Source: an uncultured Dialister sp.
Lineage (GTDB): Bacteria > Bacillota > Negativicutes > Veillonellales > Dialisteraceae
NCBI GenBank assembly: GCA_900541485.1
Contig: UQJW01000010.1
Location: 1 to 50,601 of the forward strand
Direction: 5' to 3'
DNA: 50,601 nt
Shown here one piece after another: positions 8,164-16,684 of the stretch. The notes beneath the pieces are model-generated. The model was not told where the DNA came from and did not search any database. It saw nothing but the letters and a program-made list of their open reading frames with translations. Every line of letters begins with the position of its first letter. Within the stretch, counting starts at the first letter, position 1. The position numbers were made by a program, and so were the translations under genes.

Positions 8164-9837
8164 TTATAAATTCCGGAATTTGGCAGGAGGATCATAGAGT
8201 CCGCCGGACCAATCCACAAGGTCCTTCATATTTTTCGCGGCTAAAAGCTCTCTTGTTGCCCTGCCTTTATCAATTCCCAAGTCTTCAGGAAGCTTGACAA
8301 TGCCCGCCTTTCTCAGCCTTCTTGTTTCTTCCGGATCTTCAAGTTTTCCGACTTCCGTATTTCCTGCTACCGCCCGGATGGCCTGCATCCGTTCTTCCAT
8401 ATTCGCACATTTATGGAGATAAGCAATCCCCACTTCCGATACGATATGTGTCAGGTCATCTGAATAAATCATGACCGGTTCTAAATCAAGACCTGCATTT
8501 TCCTTCAACCTGATGGCATCCAACTCCTCGACAAAACCGGGGAATCCTTTTTCTGAAACGGTCGTAATCACCTGGACAACTAATTTTTTCCCGCGATTGC
8601 ACTCTCCCGTGAGTTCCATACGGTTCGACACTTCATTGCCGCACCGGAACCAAGCTTGCGTTACATGGCGGCGGCCTTTGGCATCACACCCCATATTCGG
8701 AGCACCGCCAAAACCGGCCACATTATTCTTTGTCGCTGTCGAAGAATTTCCGTAATGGTCAATTTGCATGGTTGAGCCGATAAATATATCTGCCGCATAA
8801 TGACCGGCCGCTTGGGCAAAAGCACGGTTTGAACGCATCGTTCCGTCAGGGCCTATGGGGAAAATATCAGGCCTTGCTTTGATATAGTTTTCCATGCCGA
8901 CTTCGGAGCCGAAAGGATACAAATTTTCCGCCCAACCCGTTTCAATCGCCGGTATCATGGTCGGATGGGGATTCAATACCCAGTGTTTGCAAATCTTTCC
9001 CTTCAGTCCCAACTCTTCCCCGTAAGTGGAAAGAATCAGTTCGATGGCACTCGTATCATAGCCGACACCGTGGTTCAGCACCTGCACTCCGTACTCTCCG
9101 TAAATTCCCTTAATAGCCATCATGGCTTTCAGTATTCTTTCGTCGCCGATTTTGGCGGGATCTCTTGTAAATAACGGGTTCAAAAGATAAGGTTTCGGAC
9201 TTTCAATCACAAAATCAATCCAGCCGGACGGAATATCCACGCGGGACACCTTATCCACCAATTGATTCACCTGGACAATCACAATCCCCTGATTGAATTT
9301 TGTCGCTTCCGCAATAGCAGGCGTGTCTTCCGTAGAAAATCCTGTATAAATATTTCCTTCCCTGTCCGCCTCATCGGCTGCCAAAAGAGCCACGCGGGGC
9401 ACCAAATCCACAAAATAACGACTGTACATTTCAAGATAAGTATGAATCGCTCCAAGCTCGATGCGTCCGTCCTGTACCATTTGGGCAAGCCGTTTGCCTT
9501 GACTTCCTGCATACGCAAAATCAAGTTTTTTTGCAATTCTCTTTTCAAAAACGTCCAAATGAGCCGGTATAGAAAGAGTGGATTGAATCATATGCAAATC
9601 ATGCACCTTTGAGGGATTCACTTTGCAAAGTTCCTCTGCCAAAAAATCCGCCTGTTTCTGGTTATCCCCCTCTATATTGACCCTGTCGCCGGAACGAAGA
9701 ACCGTTTCCAAAAGACGGACCGTATCTTCCACACGCACCACTTTGCCGTCCGCCAAGTGCGCCGCTTCTTTAAGGCGGGCCCGTGTATCCTCACCGCGGA
9801 TATTCCAATTTTTACGATTCGGTTTTATTTCGAGCAT
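8164..9837 (-). CDS. mdcA: Malonate decarboxylase alpha subunit (acetyl-/malonyl-ACP transferase), orphan
   Basis: The protein has 557 residues, the usual MdcA length, and is MdcA-like throughout: GDRVNIEGDNQKQADFLAE, VHDLHMIQSTL, GAIHTYLEMYSRYFVDL, IKGIYGEYGVQVLNHG, NPHPTMIPAIETG, FGGAPNMGCDAKGRRH. In the known complex MdcA exchanges acetyl for malonyl on the carrier subunit MdcC, and MdcD/E then decarboxylate. None of mdcB, C, D, E, G or H is next to it: the neighbours are an unrelated zinc-ribbon gene and a ClbS-like gene, both separated by terminators. ATG at 9835-9837 with SD AAGGAAA. An alternative is a related CoA-transferase with another acid. Confidence 0.88.
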   Translation of the reverse strand: MLEIKPNRKNWNIRGEDTRARLKEAAHLADGKVVRVEDTVRLLETVLRSGDRVNIEGDNQKQADFLAEELCKVNPSKVHDLHMIQSTLSIPAHLDVFEKRIAKKLDFAYAGSQGKRLAQMVQDGRIELGAIHTYLEMYSRYFVDLVPRVALLAADEADREGNIYTGFSTEDTPAIAEATKFNQGIVIVQVNQLVDKVSRVDIPSGWIDFVIESPKPYLLNPLFTRDPAKIGDERILKAMMAIKGIYGEYGVQVLNHGVGYDTSAIELILSTYGEELGLKGKICKHWVLNPHPTMIPAIETGWAENLYPFGSEVGMENYIKARPDIFPIGPDGTMRSNRAFAQAAGHYAADIFIGSTMQIDHYGNSSTATKNNVAGFGGAPNMGCDAKGRRHVTQAWFRCGNEVSNRMELTGECNRGKKLVVQVITTVSEKGFPGFVEELDAIRLKENAGLDLEPVMIYSDDLTHIVSEVGIAYLHKCANMEERMQAIRAVAGNTEVGKLEDPEETRRLRKAGIVKLPEDLGIDKGRATRELLAAKNMKDLVDWSGGLYDPPAKFRNL

Positions 9838-9879
9838 TTACATTTCCTTTCTTTGGATCATGCTTTGTAATTTATATGT

Positions 9880-9908
9880 ATTATACCCATTTATAAGCAG
9901 AATACAAA
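9880..9908 (-). promoter_or_regulatory. Promoter candidate of mdcA
   Basis: Minus strand: -10 TATAAT (9880-9885), 17-bp spacer, weak -35 TTTGTA (9903-9908). It overlaps the T-tract of the terminator of the upstream gene. Confidence 0.45.
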
Positions 9909-9936
9909 AAAGACGATAGCTTGGGCTATCCTCTTT
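9909..9936 (-). terminator. Intrinsic terminator after the ClbS-like gene
   Basis: Minus strand: stem with GATAGC / GCTATC, extended by AAAGA / TCTTT, then TTTTTT. Confidence 0.75.
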
Positions 9937-9980
9937 ATCGGCTGTTTATCAAATTTCGTAATATGAAATGAAACGGGGAT

Positions 9981-10499
9981 TTACAGGACTGCCTTTTTCC
10001 ATTTTCTGATTTTTGTTCGAAACGTGCCGAACGGGGCAACGGTATTCACATGGATAAACTTGTACACCTCCCAAACCGCTGTCTTTGTCGATTCATCGGC
10101 CCATTTTCTCATATGGGGTTTAAATAATTCTTCTTCACTTAGGGAGTCAATCATGGCATAAATCGCCTGTATATTTTCTCTTAATCTGTCTTGCAGCTCT
10201 TTGAGTGATAAATGCGCATAGGTATCTGTAAACCACTGATATAACCCGCCCAGCTGATTCCATTTGAATGTATCCGACGGAGTATGTACCGGAAGTCCAT
10301 TTTTCTCGTCCTCTTCCCATTTAAGAACAAGCGTTGTCCAGCCGACCTGGTAAGCAAGATTTTCCGCCGGAGTCCGGTCTGCTCCCTCAATCCTCTTATC
10401 TTTCAACTCTTCCGGAATGCCGTCAAATTCCGAAATATATTTTTCAAAACTTTTGGCAATCTCCGCTTTCAGTTCCTCTTTATTTTGATATGTTCTCAA
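9981..10499 (-). CDS. ClbS/DfsB-family four-helix bundle protein (DUF1706)
   Basis: The protein has 172 residues, the normal family size: RTYQNKEELKAEIAKSFEKY, DRTPAENLAYQVGWTTLVLKWEEDE, then LGGLYQWFTDTYAHLSLKEL and a C-terminal WEVYKFIHVNTVAPFGTFRTKIRKW. ClbS, the best-known member, protects colibactin producers by hydrolysing the cyclopropane warhead; DinB-like folds are also thiol-dependent transferases. The start is a TTG (10497-10499): AGGAGG is spaced five bases before it and no in-frame ATG lies near. It stands alone, with no polyketide cluster nearby, so the real substrate is open. Confidence 0.82.
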   Translation of the reverse strand: MRTYQNKEELKAEIAKSFEKYISEFDGIPEELKDKRIEGADRTPAENLAYQVGWTTLVLKWEEDEKNGLPVHTPSDTFKWNQLGGLYQWFTDTYAHLSLKELQDRLRENIQAIYAMIDSLSEEELFKPHMRKWADESTKTAVWEVYKFIHVNTVAPFGTFRTKIRKWKKAVL

Positions 10500-10689
10500 A
10501 AATGCCTCCTATAAAATATTTCAGACCGCTTTCCGAATGTATTCTCTAACCGTTTCGCCCCTGGGATTTAATTTTTCAAGAGATGTCAGTTGTGTCCTTG
10601 CCAAATTTCTAAGCCATGAAAAATAGAGCGGCAAATGCGCGATTAATTTCTTTCCATTTTCTCTCTGCATTCTTACATGTAATTATAAA

Positions 10690-10717
10690 GCTGACACCGA
10701 TTGTAATCAATGTCAGC
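10690..10717 (-). terminator. Terminator-like hairpin after bioA
   Basis: GCTGACA (10690-10696) pairs with TGTCAGC (10711-10717), and the stem continues inward with GATT/AATC. On the minus strand TTTATAATT follows, a weak U-tract. Confidence 0.5.
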
Positions 10718-10774
10718 TCGTTATCCGGCTCTTATTCACCTATTCCATTCTGTTTTTTATCGACTGTAAATCTT

Positions 10775-12130
10775 TTATTCTCCCAGTACACTGACCACCG
10801 CTTCCTTGCAAAGTTTGACCGCCTTATCCAAATCCTTTCGTTCAATGGTCAGGGGCGGATTGAAATAAATAACGTCTCCCATGGGACGGAGTACGAGTCC
10901 CGCGTCCATAGCTTTGCGGAAAATATGCCAGCCTGCTCTCTTTTCCGAGGGGAAGGCTTTTTTTGTTTTTTTATCTTCTACAAGCTCTATCGCATTGATA
11001 AGTCCGATATGCCTGATTTCTCCTACATGTTTATGATTTCCCAAAGCTTTCATCAGTTCTTCATGGAGATAACGACCGTTTTCATTGACTTTTTCTAAAA
11101 CATGGTCCCGTTTTAAAATTTTAAGTACTGTCAGTGCTACGGCACAGGCCATCGGATTTCCCGCATAGGTATGGCTGTGGACGAAGGCTTTGTGCGTTCC
11201 GAAGTCATCGTAAAAAGCTTTATAAATCGTATCCGTCGTCACCGTAAGCGACATCGGCATATAACCCCCGGTAAGTCCTTTAGAGGTACAGAGAATATCG
11301 GGGCTAATCCCTGCATGCTCGATAGCAAATAATTTTCCTGTCCGCCCGAATCCTGCCGCGATTTCATCGTCAATCATCAGCACGCCGTAGCGATTGCAAA
11401 GCTCGCGGAGTTTCCGCAAATATTCCGCCGGATATATCCGCATCCCCGCCGCCCCTTGGAGTACAGGCTCTACAATGACCGCCACTGTTTCTTTTCCGTA
11501 TTTTTCAAAGGCTTCTTCCGCACTTTCAAAGCAATCGACGTCGCAAGTTTCTCTTGTTTTGTGATAAGGACAGCGATAGCAATCGAGTCCGTCAAAGTGG
11601 ATATTATCCATCAGCATAGGGTGAAAAATTTTGGCATATAAATCCATAGAGCCTACGGAAAGCGCGCCGATGGTTTCTCCATGGTAGGACTCGGGAAGGC
11701 ACATAAATCTTGTCCTTTCTTTATGTCCCGTCTGATAATGATACTGAAACGCCATTTTCATGGCCGCTTCCACGGCAGAGGAACCGTTGTCATGAAACGT
11801 GAATTTTGTAAGTCCCGGGGGCAATAATTTTCCCAGTTCCCGGGCAAGTTCGATGGCCGGTTTATGGGAAAAATTGGTAAAAATGACATGTTCCAGTTCA
11901 TCCACTTGTTTTTTCAGTGCTTCATTAATTTCCGGATTGCAATGCCCAAGCAGATTGCACCACCAGGAGGAAATAATATCCAAATATTCTTTTCCGTCCG
12001 TCCCATACAAATAGACCCCTTTCCCATGGTCAATGACGACAGGCGGAAATACTTCATTATCTTTCATTTGCATGGCAGGGTGCCATATATATTTTTTATC
12101 TTCCGACTCCCAATTGATTGTTTCTCCCAT
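10775..12130 (-). CDS. bioA: Adenosylmethionine-8-amino-7-oxononanoate aminotransferase
   Basis: This 451-residue class III PLP aminotransferase converts KAPA to DAPA in biotin synthesis. SSWW (54-57) is the BioA hallmark. The PLP sites are LMIDDEIAAGFGRTG (Asp254) and TSKGLTGG with Lys284 forming the Schiff base. A Cys-rich insert (Cys184, 187, 196, 200: CYRCPYHKTRETC) resembles the insert found in many Firmicute BioA proteins and could bind metal. Usually the amino donor is S-adenosylmethionine; a lysine-using BioK type cannot be excluded. It is the last gene of bioY-bioD-bioA, 53 bp after bioD. Confidence 0.93.
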   Translation of the reverse strand: MGETINWESEDKKYIWHPAMQMKDNEVFPPVVIDHGKGVYLYGTDGKEYLDIISSWWCNLLGHCNPEINEALKKQVDELEHVIFTNFSHKPAIELARELGKLLPPGLTKFTFHDNGSSAVEAAMKMAFQYHYQTGHKERTRFMCLPESYHGETIGALSVGSMDLYAKIFHPMLMDNIHFDGLDCYRCPYHKTRETCDVDCFESAEEAFEKYGKETVAVIVEPVLQGAAGMRIYPAEYLRKLRELCNRYGVLMIDDEIAAGFGRTGKLFAIEHAGISPDILCTSKGLTGGYMPMSLTVTTDTIYKAFYDDFGTHKAFVHSHTYAGNPMACAVALTVLKILKRDHVLEKVNENGRYLHEELMKALGNHKHVGEIRHIGLINAIELVEDKKTKKAFPSEKRAGWHIFRKAMDAGLVLRPMGDVIYFNPPLTIERKDLDKAVKLCKEAVVSVLGE

Positions 12131-12183
12131 TTGTATCTCCTTTATACTCCCTTTATACGCCTTGCTCTCTCTTTCCTCTCTTT

Positions 12184-12852
12184 TTATTCATAGAGTGAAA
12201 TGATTTTTTCGGCGTCGATATCCAAAAGAGAATCACCGTCACGGATTTTTGCAAGCACTTTCACACCTGTGATTTCTTCTATCATTTTGACATTATCCTC
12301 TTCCATAATGCCGCCTTTCCAATGATTCAGAAGAATTCCTTTGACGGGAATATGCCTGTTTTTGATGTACTCACAGGTCGTCACCACATGATTGATTGTT
12401 CCGAGTCCCGCATTGGCAACCACAAGTACCGGCAAATGCAGCCACTGAATGATATCTTCCAGATAGTACACTGCCTTTTCATCATGCCTGATCGGACACA
12501 TGATACCGCCGCTTCCTTCCATCGTGACATAGGGGTAAGCTTTCGTGACACGCTCCCAGGCTTTCAGAATCACTTCTTTTTCCACGGGATTTCCTTCTAT
12601 CCGCGCTGCCAGATGAGGAGAAACTGCATTTTGATATAAATAAGAAAGTATCATATCCTCCGGTTCATTAATTCCGGCAAAACGATTGACAAAGCCGGCG
12701 TCACTTTCCGCAACCGTCGGCGCTCCGCTGATGGCCGCTTTATAGTAGCCTACATCAAATCCTGCCTTCCGGAGCGTTTTCACCAGCAATGCCGTGACAT
12801 ACGTTTTCCCTACATCTGTATCCGTCCCTGTAATAAATAATCCCTTTCCCAT
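12184..12852 (-). CDS. bioD: Dethiobiotin synthetase
   Basis: This 222-residue P-loop enzyme forms the ureido ring of dethiobiotin from DAPA, CO2 and ATP. The Walker A variant GTDTDVGKT (9-17) and the substrate loop YKAAISG are typical, as are the MEGSGGIMCPI block and LVVANAGLGTINH. It is encoded between bioY (21 bp upstream) and bioA. The SD is weak (GAAAG region before the ATG). The enzyme is cytoplasmic and acts just after BioA, although gene order puts it first. Confidence 0.93.
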   Translation of the reverse strand: MGKGLFITGTDTDVGKTYVTALLVKTLRKAGFDVGYYKAAISGAPTVAESDAGFVNRFAGINEPEDMILSYLYQNAVSPHLAARIEGNPVEKEVILKAWERVTKAYPYVTMEGSGGIMCPIRHDEKAVYYLEDIIQWLHLPVLVVANAGLGTINHVVTTCEYIKNRHIPVKGILLNHWKGGIMEEDNVKMIEEITGVKVLAKIRDGDSLLDIDAEKIISLYE

Positions 12853-12873
12853 AACTATCCTTCTTTCTCAAAA

Positions 12874-13440
12874 TTAAAGGCGTATACGGAATAATTTCCG
12901 TGCCAGAATCGCTGCTACTATGCAAAGAACCAAATCTCCCGGTACGGCCAGGAGGAAACAATATAAGACAAGCGGCCAAAGACCGATAGGTGTGTTTAAA
13001 TAAAAATTGTTAATGAAATAAACGTAAATCATGCCGCAAAGATAGACCACCATAAGTCCTGCCAGGTTGGCAAAAAGAACACGGCCGAAAGATTTTACTT
13101 CTGCAGTTTCACAAATTTTTCCCGTCAACCACGCTCCGGCAATAAATCCCAAAAGATAGCCGAACGTCGGCTGGAAAATATACCCCGGTCCGCCTCCCTG
13201 GGTAAATACAGGCACACCGGTCAAGCCCAAAGCGACATAAACCGCTACGGAAGCGGCACCTTTTTTACTCCCCAGTATCAGTCCCGCCAAAGTGGTAAAT
13301 AAAAGTTGCAGCGTAAACGGACACAGCGGCACAGGTACACGGATAAAAGCACCGATAGCCGTCAATGCGGTAAACAGCGAAAACAGAACCAGCTCTCTGG
13401 TCTTTCCTTGCGTATTTACTAATTTTTCTTCCCTTTCCAT
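12874..13440 (-). CDS. bioY: Biotin transporter S component
   Basis: This is a BioY membrane protein of about 188 residues with six hydrophobic segments. Family marks are LFTALTAIGAFIRVPVPLCPFTLQ, GLILGSKKGAASVAVYVALGLTGVPVF and FQPTFGYLLGFIAGAWLTG. It binds biotin and works alone or with an ECF module encoded elsewhere. Two ATGs are close together: the one at 13440 is eight bases after GGGAGG, while the one at 13446 is only two bases away, so 13440 is chosen. The gene leads the operon and is preceded by a BirA-like operator. Confidence 0.9.
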   Translation of the reverse strand: MEREEKLVNTQGKTRELVLFSLFTALTAIGAFIRVPVPLCPFTLQLLFTTLAGLILGSKKGAASVAVYVALGLTGVPVFTQGGGPGYIFQPTFGYLLGFIAGAWLTGKICETAEVKSFGRVLFANLAGLMVVYLCGMIYVYFINNFYLNTPIGLWPLVLYCFLLAVPGDLVLCIVAAILARKLFRIRL

Positions 13441-13492
13441 TTTCATAACCTCCCATTGTTTATTATTATTTAAATTACGGTTTACATAATAA

Positions 13493-13530
13493 ATTTTATA
13501 ACAACCTTTCTATAAATTCAACGTTTACAA
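13493..13530 (-). promoter_or_regulatory. Promoter with BirA-like operator for bioY-bioD-bioA
   Basis: Minus strand: -35 TTGAAT (13516-13521), 17-bp spacer, -10 TAAAAT (13493-13498). A BirA-type half site TTGTAAACG (13522-13530) is followed after 15 bases by GGTTGTTAT (13498-13506), a weaker second half. The pair overlaps the whole promoter. Known BirA operators have the form TTGTAAACC-N14-16-GGTTTACAA. A further half site lies at 13479-13487 (ATGTAAACC on the minus strand). Confidence 0.5.
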
Positions 13531-13617
13531 TTCATTCTTTGCATAATTTATGCCAATTTTAATATCGAAAAAAATAGATAGTATGCTTTAAACTCACTTC
13601 CTCTTTTTCGGCCGCCC

Positions 13618-13626
13618 TGTTATACT
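13618..13626 (+). promoter_or_regulatory. Extended -10 promoter of the WG-repeat gene
   Basis: TGT-TATACT at 13618-13626, 42 bases before the ATG; no clear -35. Confidence 0.4.
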
Positions 13627-13667
13627 GAATCTGCTCATGTAATAATATATTTAAAACGGAGGTACCT

Positions 13668-15149
13668 ATGATCAAAAAATGGCAAGCTGCAATTCTTTCT
13701 GCCTTGCTCGTTTCTTCTGCATCTGTCATGACGACGGTTCATGCAGAAAAAGGAGTAACCACGGCTACCCGCATACAGAGAAGCGAGTACAAAGAAACGA
13801 AATCTGTGACCACATGGCACCGGGAAGAGCGGACCTCGGACACATCGAAAGGTGTAACTGTTTCGGGCCCCGACATAAGCATTCTTATATTTCCTTCCAT
13901 GGAAGGCTTTCCTTTCATTGATGACGATCGCCGGGCTCCCAAGCTCGCGTCTTATGACGGTCCCGTAAAAAAGAAAGACTTGGGATTTTACGAAAACGGC
14001 GTTCTGGCTATGGTAAAAAGCGGTAAAAACTGGGGCATTATCGGAAAAGACGGTACGGTTACCTTGTCCCCTTCCTATAAAATTCTCATTCCCAATCGGA
14101 ACGGTATTTTTAAAGCGGGAAACAAGAAAAGAGAATTACAGTTCATCGACAAGCAGGGAAATTCTGCCCTGCCCCCCTCTTCCGACGGGAATCCGCTTTG
14201 GTACAAAGAAAAAGGACTGTACGGATTTAAAAACAGCGACGGCTCTGTTTTAATCTCGCCCCGCTATAAAGATGTACTTGCACCTTTCAGCGAAGGCATT
14301 GCCGTAGTAAAAACAACAAACGGTGAAAATGCGGGCATTGATGAAAACGGAAGAGTTTTATTTACGACACCTTTTGAAGATATCAGGCCCTTTCAATACG
14401 GCGTTGCCGAATACAGAAGAAATGTAAACCGTTTCAAGGGCAGCACTTTCTTGGGAATCGTTGCCGCCAATTCGGTCAACTCAAAGAAAATTGATGAATA
14501 CGGAGCTTACAGCACCGTGTACCACGGTATCAAAAGAGGATTTATCGACCGGAACGGGGAAATTATAATTAACAGCAAGAACGATCTCGTCTATCCGATG
14601 ACGCCCTACGGTGCTTTTGTGAAAAACGGTGGCCTCACTTCTTTTATTTCCCCAAAAGGAAAAGTCATCATTGCTCCCGGCCGGTATGACATAGAAGATG
14701 TCGATACGGAAAACGGCTATGCCGTATTGGAAGATGACGGACTCGATAAAGAAGGGCTCTTTGATTTGAAAACAGGGGCACAGCTCATGGGCTTTTACCA
14801 TGATGAAATCACCCTTTTAGGTCACGGCAGAGCCGTTGTGGAAAAAGGAAAACAGCAATATCTCTTTGATATAGAAAACGGCAGAATTATCACTGCCCTT
14901 CCTGCCGGCGTTGACCTTATGCCTTTCAACGATGAATCTGTGACATGGATGTACAAAAAAGGAACCTATTACGGAATCATTGATGAAGACGGACATATTC
15001 TCTATGAAGACACAAAAGATCCGCTGACACGGGCAGGACAATTCAGACACGGCCTTGCACCTGCTAAAAAAGGCAAAAAGTGGGGCGTTATCCGTCCCGA
15101 CGGGACATGGCTGGTAAAACCCGCTTACGACGACATCGGATTATTATAA
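13668..15149 (+). CDS. Exported WG-repeat protein
   Basis: The protein has 493 residues. A signal peptide (about 1-26, ending VHA) is followed by a Ser/Thr-rich linker and then at least seven WG-type beta repeats, visible as GKNWGIIGKDG, KGLYGFKNSDG, ENAGIDENG, KRGFIDRNGE, LTSFISPKGK, TYYGIIDEDG and KKWGVIRPDG. Between them stand sheet-forming F/L-EG-A-V segments (PFSEGIAVV). WG repeats are widespread, with no fixed biochemical role, and are thought to mediate protein or ligand contacts. It is predicted to lie in the periplasm or at the cell surface. SD GGAGG is at 13659-13663; it is monocistronic with its own terminator. Confidence 0.85.
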   Translation: MIKKWQAAILSALLVSSASVMTTVHAEKGVTTATRIQRSEYKETKSVTTWHREERTSDTSKGVTVSGPDISILIFPSMEGFPFIDDDRRAPKLASYDGPVKKKDLGFYENGVLAMVKSGKNWGIIGKDGTVTLSPSYKILIPNRNGIFKAGNKKRELQFIDKQGNSALPPSSDGNPLWYKEKGLYGFKNSDGSVLISPRYKDVLAPFSEGIAVVKTTNGENAGIDENGRVLFTTPFEDIRPFQYGVAEYRRNVNRFKGSTFLGIVAANSVNSKKIDEYGAYSTVYHGIKRGFIDRNGEIIINSKNDLVYPMTPYGAFVKNGGLTSFISPKGKVIIAPGRYDIEDVDTENGYAVLEDDGLDKEGLFDLKTGAQLMGFYHDEITLLGHGRAVVEKGKQQYLFDIENGRIITALPAGVDLMPFNDESVTWMYKKGTYYGIIDEDGHILYEDTKDPLTRAGQFRHGLAPAKKGKKWGVIRPDGTWLVKPAYDDIGLL

Positions 15150-15156
15150 CAAAATA

Positions 15157-15189
15157 AAAAATGACGGTTTCGCACCGTCGTTTTTTTAT
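15157..15189. terminator. Terminator after the WG-repeat gene
   Basis: GACGGT (15163-15168), loop TTCGC, ACCGTC (15174-15179), followed by GTTTTTTT. An A-run on the other side suits the convergent DMT genes too. Confidence 0.85.
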
Positions 15190-15205
15190 TTATAACTTCT
15201 GTCAT

Positions 15206-15634
15206 TTACCAAATAATCAGACATATTCCTATAAAAGAAATCACGATTCCCAAGGCCTGCCGCTTTGAAAGTTGTTCTTTATACAGTACGGCTCCCGTCA
15301 AAATCAGGCACAGCGTAATTAATGCATTCGTGACAATAAAAGAAATATTCATTGTCCATCCTGCTTTGTACATGTAAATTGTTCCGATTTCGATAAATGC
15401 AATAGATACACCCAGAATCAGTGCCGCCGGATTAAACGCTGTGATTTCCTTCCACCGCCGTCCTCTTTTTCCCGTACCTGCATAAATCAGAAAAGAGGCT
15501 GCCGATGCCACCAGATAGGTCAAGACCAACGCTGCCAAAGGATGCATGCCGCCCGAAATCTCTTTGGCACACACCTGGTATCCCACACCCGATACGACCA
15601 CCAGCACCACGGGCCACCAAAATGAAAATTTCAT
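15206..15634 (-). CDS. Half-size DMT-superfamily transporter, second of a pair
   Basis: The protein has 142 residues and is almost all membrane, with five predicted segments starting WWPVVLVVVSGVGYQVCAKE and ending VISFIGICLIIW. The repeated motif IYMYKAGWTMNISFIVTNAL is shared with its neighbour (SMYKAGWAMNIGFIFYTA). One EamA half (about 140 residues, five segments) suggests dimerisation into a ten-segment carrier. The start at 15634 is chosen because the hydrophobic domain begins there and AAGGGG lies upstream; the upstream gene ends two bases earlier. The substrate is unknown. Confidence 0.82.
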   Translation of the reverse strand: MKFSFWWPVVLVVVSGVGYQVCAKEISGGMHPLAALVLTYLVASAASFLIYAGTGKRGRRWKEITAFNPAALILGVSIAFIEIGTIYMYKAGWTMNISFIVTNALITLCLILTGAVLYKEQLSKRQALGIVISFIGICLIIW

Positions 15635-15636
15635 AC

Positions 15637-16071
15637 CTACCCCTTCACAATCAAAAACATACCTGCCGATGCTGTAAGAATTCCAAGGAAAGACAGGAAA
15701 GTAAGCGTTTCTCCATAAAAGAAAAATCCTACGGCTAAAAGTGCGAGGACAATCACGGCGGTATAAAAAATAAATCCGATATTCATTGCCCAACCGGCCT
15801 TATACATGGAAACACAGCCCACTTCAAGACCGGTCACCGATAAACCGATACCCACAGCAGGCCAAGGTACATGACCGAGCTCGGTAAGTAAATGATCTCC
15901 CCCCGAAAGTGTATACAGCAGAACACATACTCCGGCACTCACCAAATAGGTAATCCCCAACGCCGCCAAAGGGTCTGTATGGGTTGACATCTTCTTTGCA
16001 CAAATCTGGTAAATTACATCAGAAAACACAATGCAAAGAACAGGCCACCACATGTGAAATATATTTTCCAT
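15637..16071 (-). CDS. Half-size DMT-superfamily transporter, first of a pair
   Basis: The protein has 144 residues with five predicted membrane segments (HMWWPVLCIVFSDVIYQICAK, then LAALGITYLVSAGVCVLLY, and an end LGILTASAGMFLIVKG). It is clearly paralogous to the next gene over its whole length. The two are encoded with a two-base gap, so equal synthesis and a heterodimer are likely, as for paired small multidrug or EamA half transporters. SD AGGAGA six bases before the ATG. The substrate is unknown. Confidence 0.82.
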   Translation of the reverse strand: MENIFHMWWPVLCIVFSDVIYQICAKKMSTHTDPLAALGITYLVSAGVCVLLYTLSGGDHLLTELGHVPWPAVGIGLSVTGLEVGCVSMYKAGWAMNIGFIFYTAVIVLALLAVGFFFYGETLTFLSFLGILTASAGMFLIVKG

Positions 16072-16302
16072 AACTCTCCTGAAATCTAAAAAGCATTTGT
16101 TGCTTCATTTTTACCCGCCATTGTGCGGACGTAAAGTTTCATACGACAGCACAGTACGATGGTATTCATTACAGTGTATCACTTTTTGACTTCGCAGAAT
16201 ATCATTTCCCAAAATATCAGACCGACAGGAAATGTACTCTATAAATCCCTCTGCTTTTGCGGTATAGTATAAACAACAGTATATTACAGAGGAGGATTTC
16301 CC

Positions 16303-16674
16303 ATGAAAACGATTCACACCAAACATGCACCGGCTGCTATCGGTCCCTATTCACAAGCCGTACGGACCGGCGGATTTGTATTTTTATCCGGCCAAATCGG
16401 AATTGTTCCCGAAAAAGGAACTCTCATTTCTTCTGATTTGAAAGAACAGGCCGAACAGGTTTGCCGGAATATCGAAGCCGTTTTAAAAAAGGCGGGGCTC
16501 TCCATGGAAAACGTAATCAAAACAACCTGCTTTTTAACAGATATGGACAATTTTTCTCTTTTCAATGAAGTTTATGCACAGCACTTCATTTCAAAGCCTG
16601 CCAGAAGTTGTGTCGCTGTAACGGCACTTCCTGCAGGCGCTCTTTGCGAAATTGAAGTGATTGCCGTTAAATAA
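16303..16674 (+). CDS. ridA: RidA family enamine/imine deaminase
   Basis: The protein has 123 residues, the normal YjgF/YER057c/UK114 length, starting KTIHTKHAPAAIGPYSQAV. Conserved blocks are GFVFLSGQIGI, KAGLSMENVIKTTCFLTDMDNF and PARSCVAVTALPAGALCEIEVIA, which contains the catalytic Arg and Glu. RidA hydrolyses reactive enamines such as 2-aminoacrylate made by PLP enzymes. SD AGAGGAGG. The next gene starts 10 bp after its stop codon, with that gene's SD overlapping this stop, so they form one transcription unit. Confidence 0.93.
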   Translation: MKTIHTKHAPAAIGPYSQAVRTGGFVFLSGQIGIVPEKGTLISSDLKEQAEQVCRNIEAVLKKAGLSMENVIKTTCFLTDMDNFSLFNEVYAQHFISKPARSCVAVTALPAGALCEIEVIAVK

Positions 16675-16684
16675 GGAGGTTTTC

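Noticed and set aside
13668..15149. Repeats in the WG-repeat gene as DNA-level direct repeats
   Set aside because: The repeats are visible only in the protein and are too diverged at DNA level.
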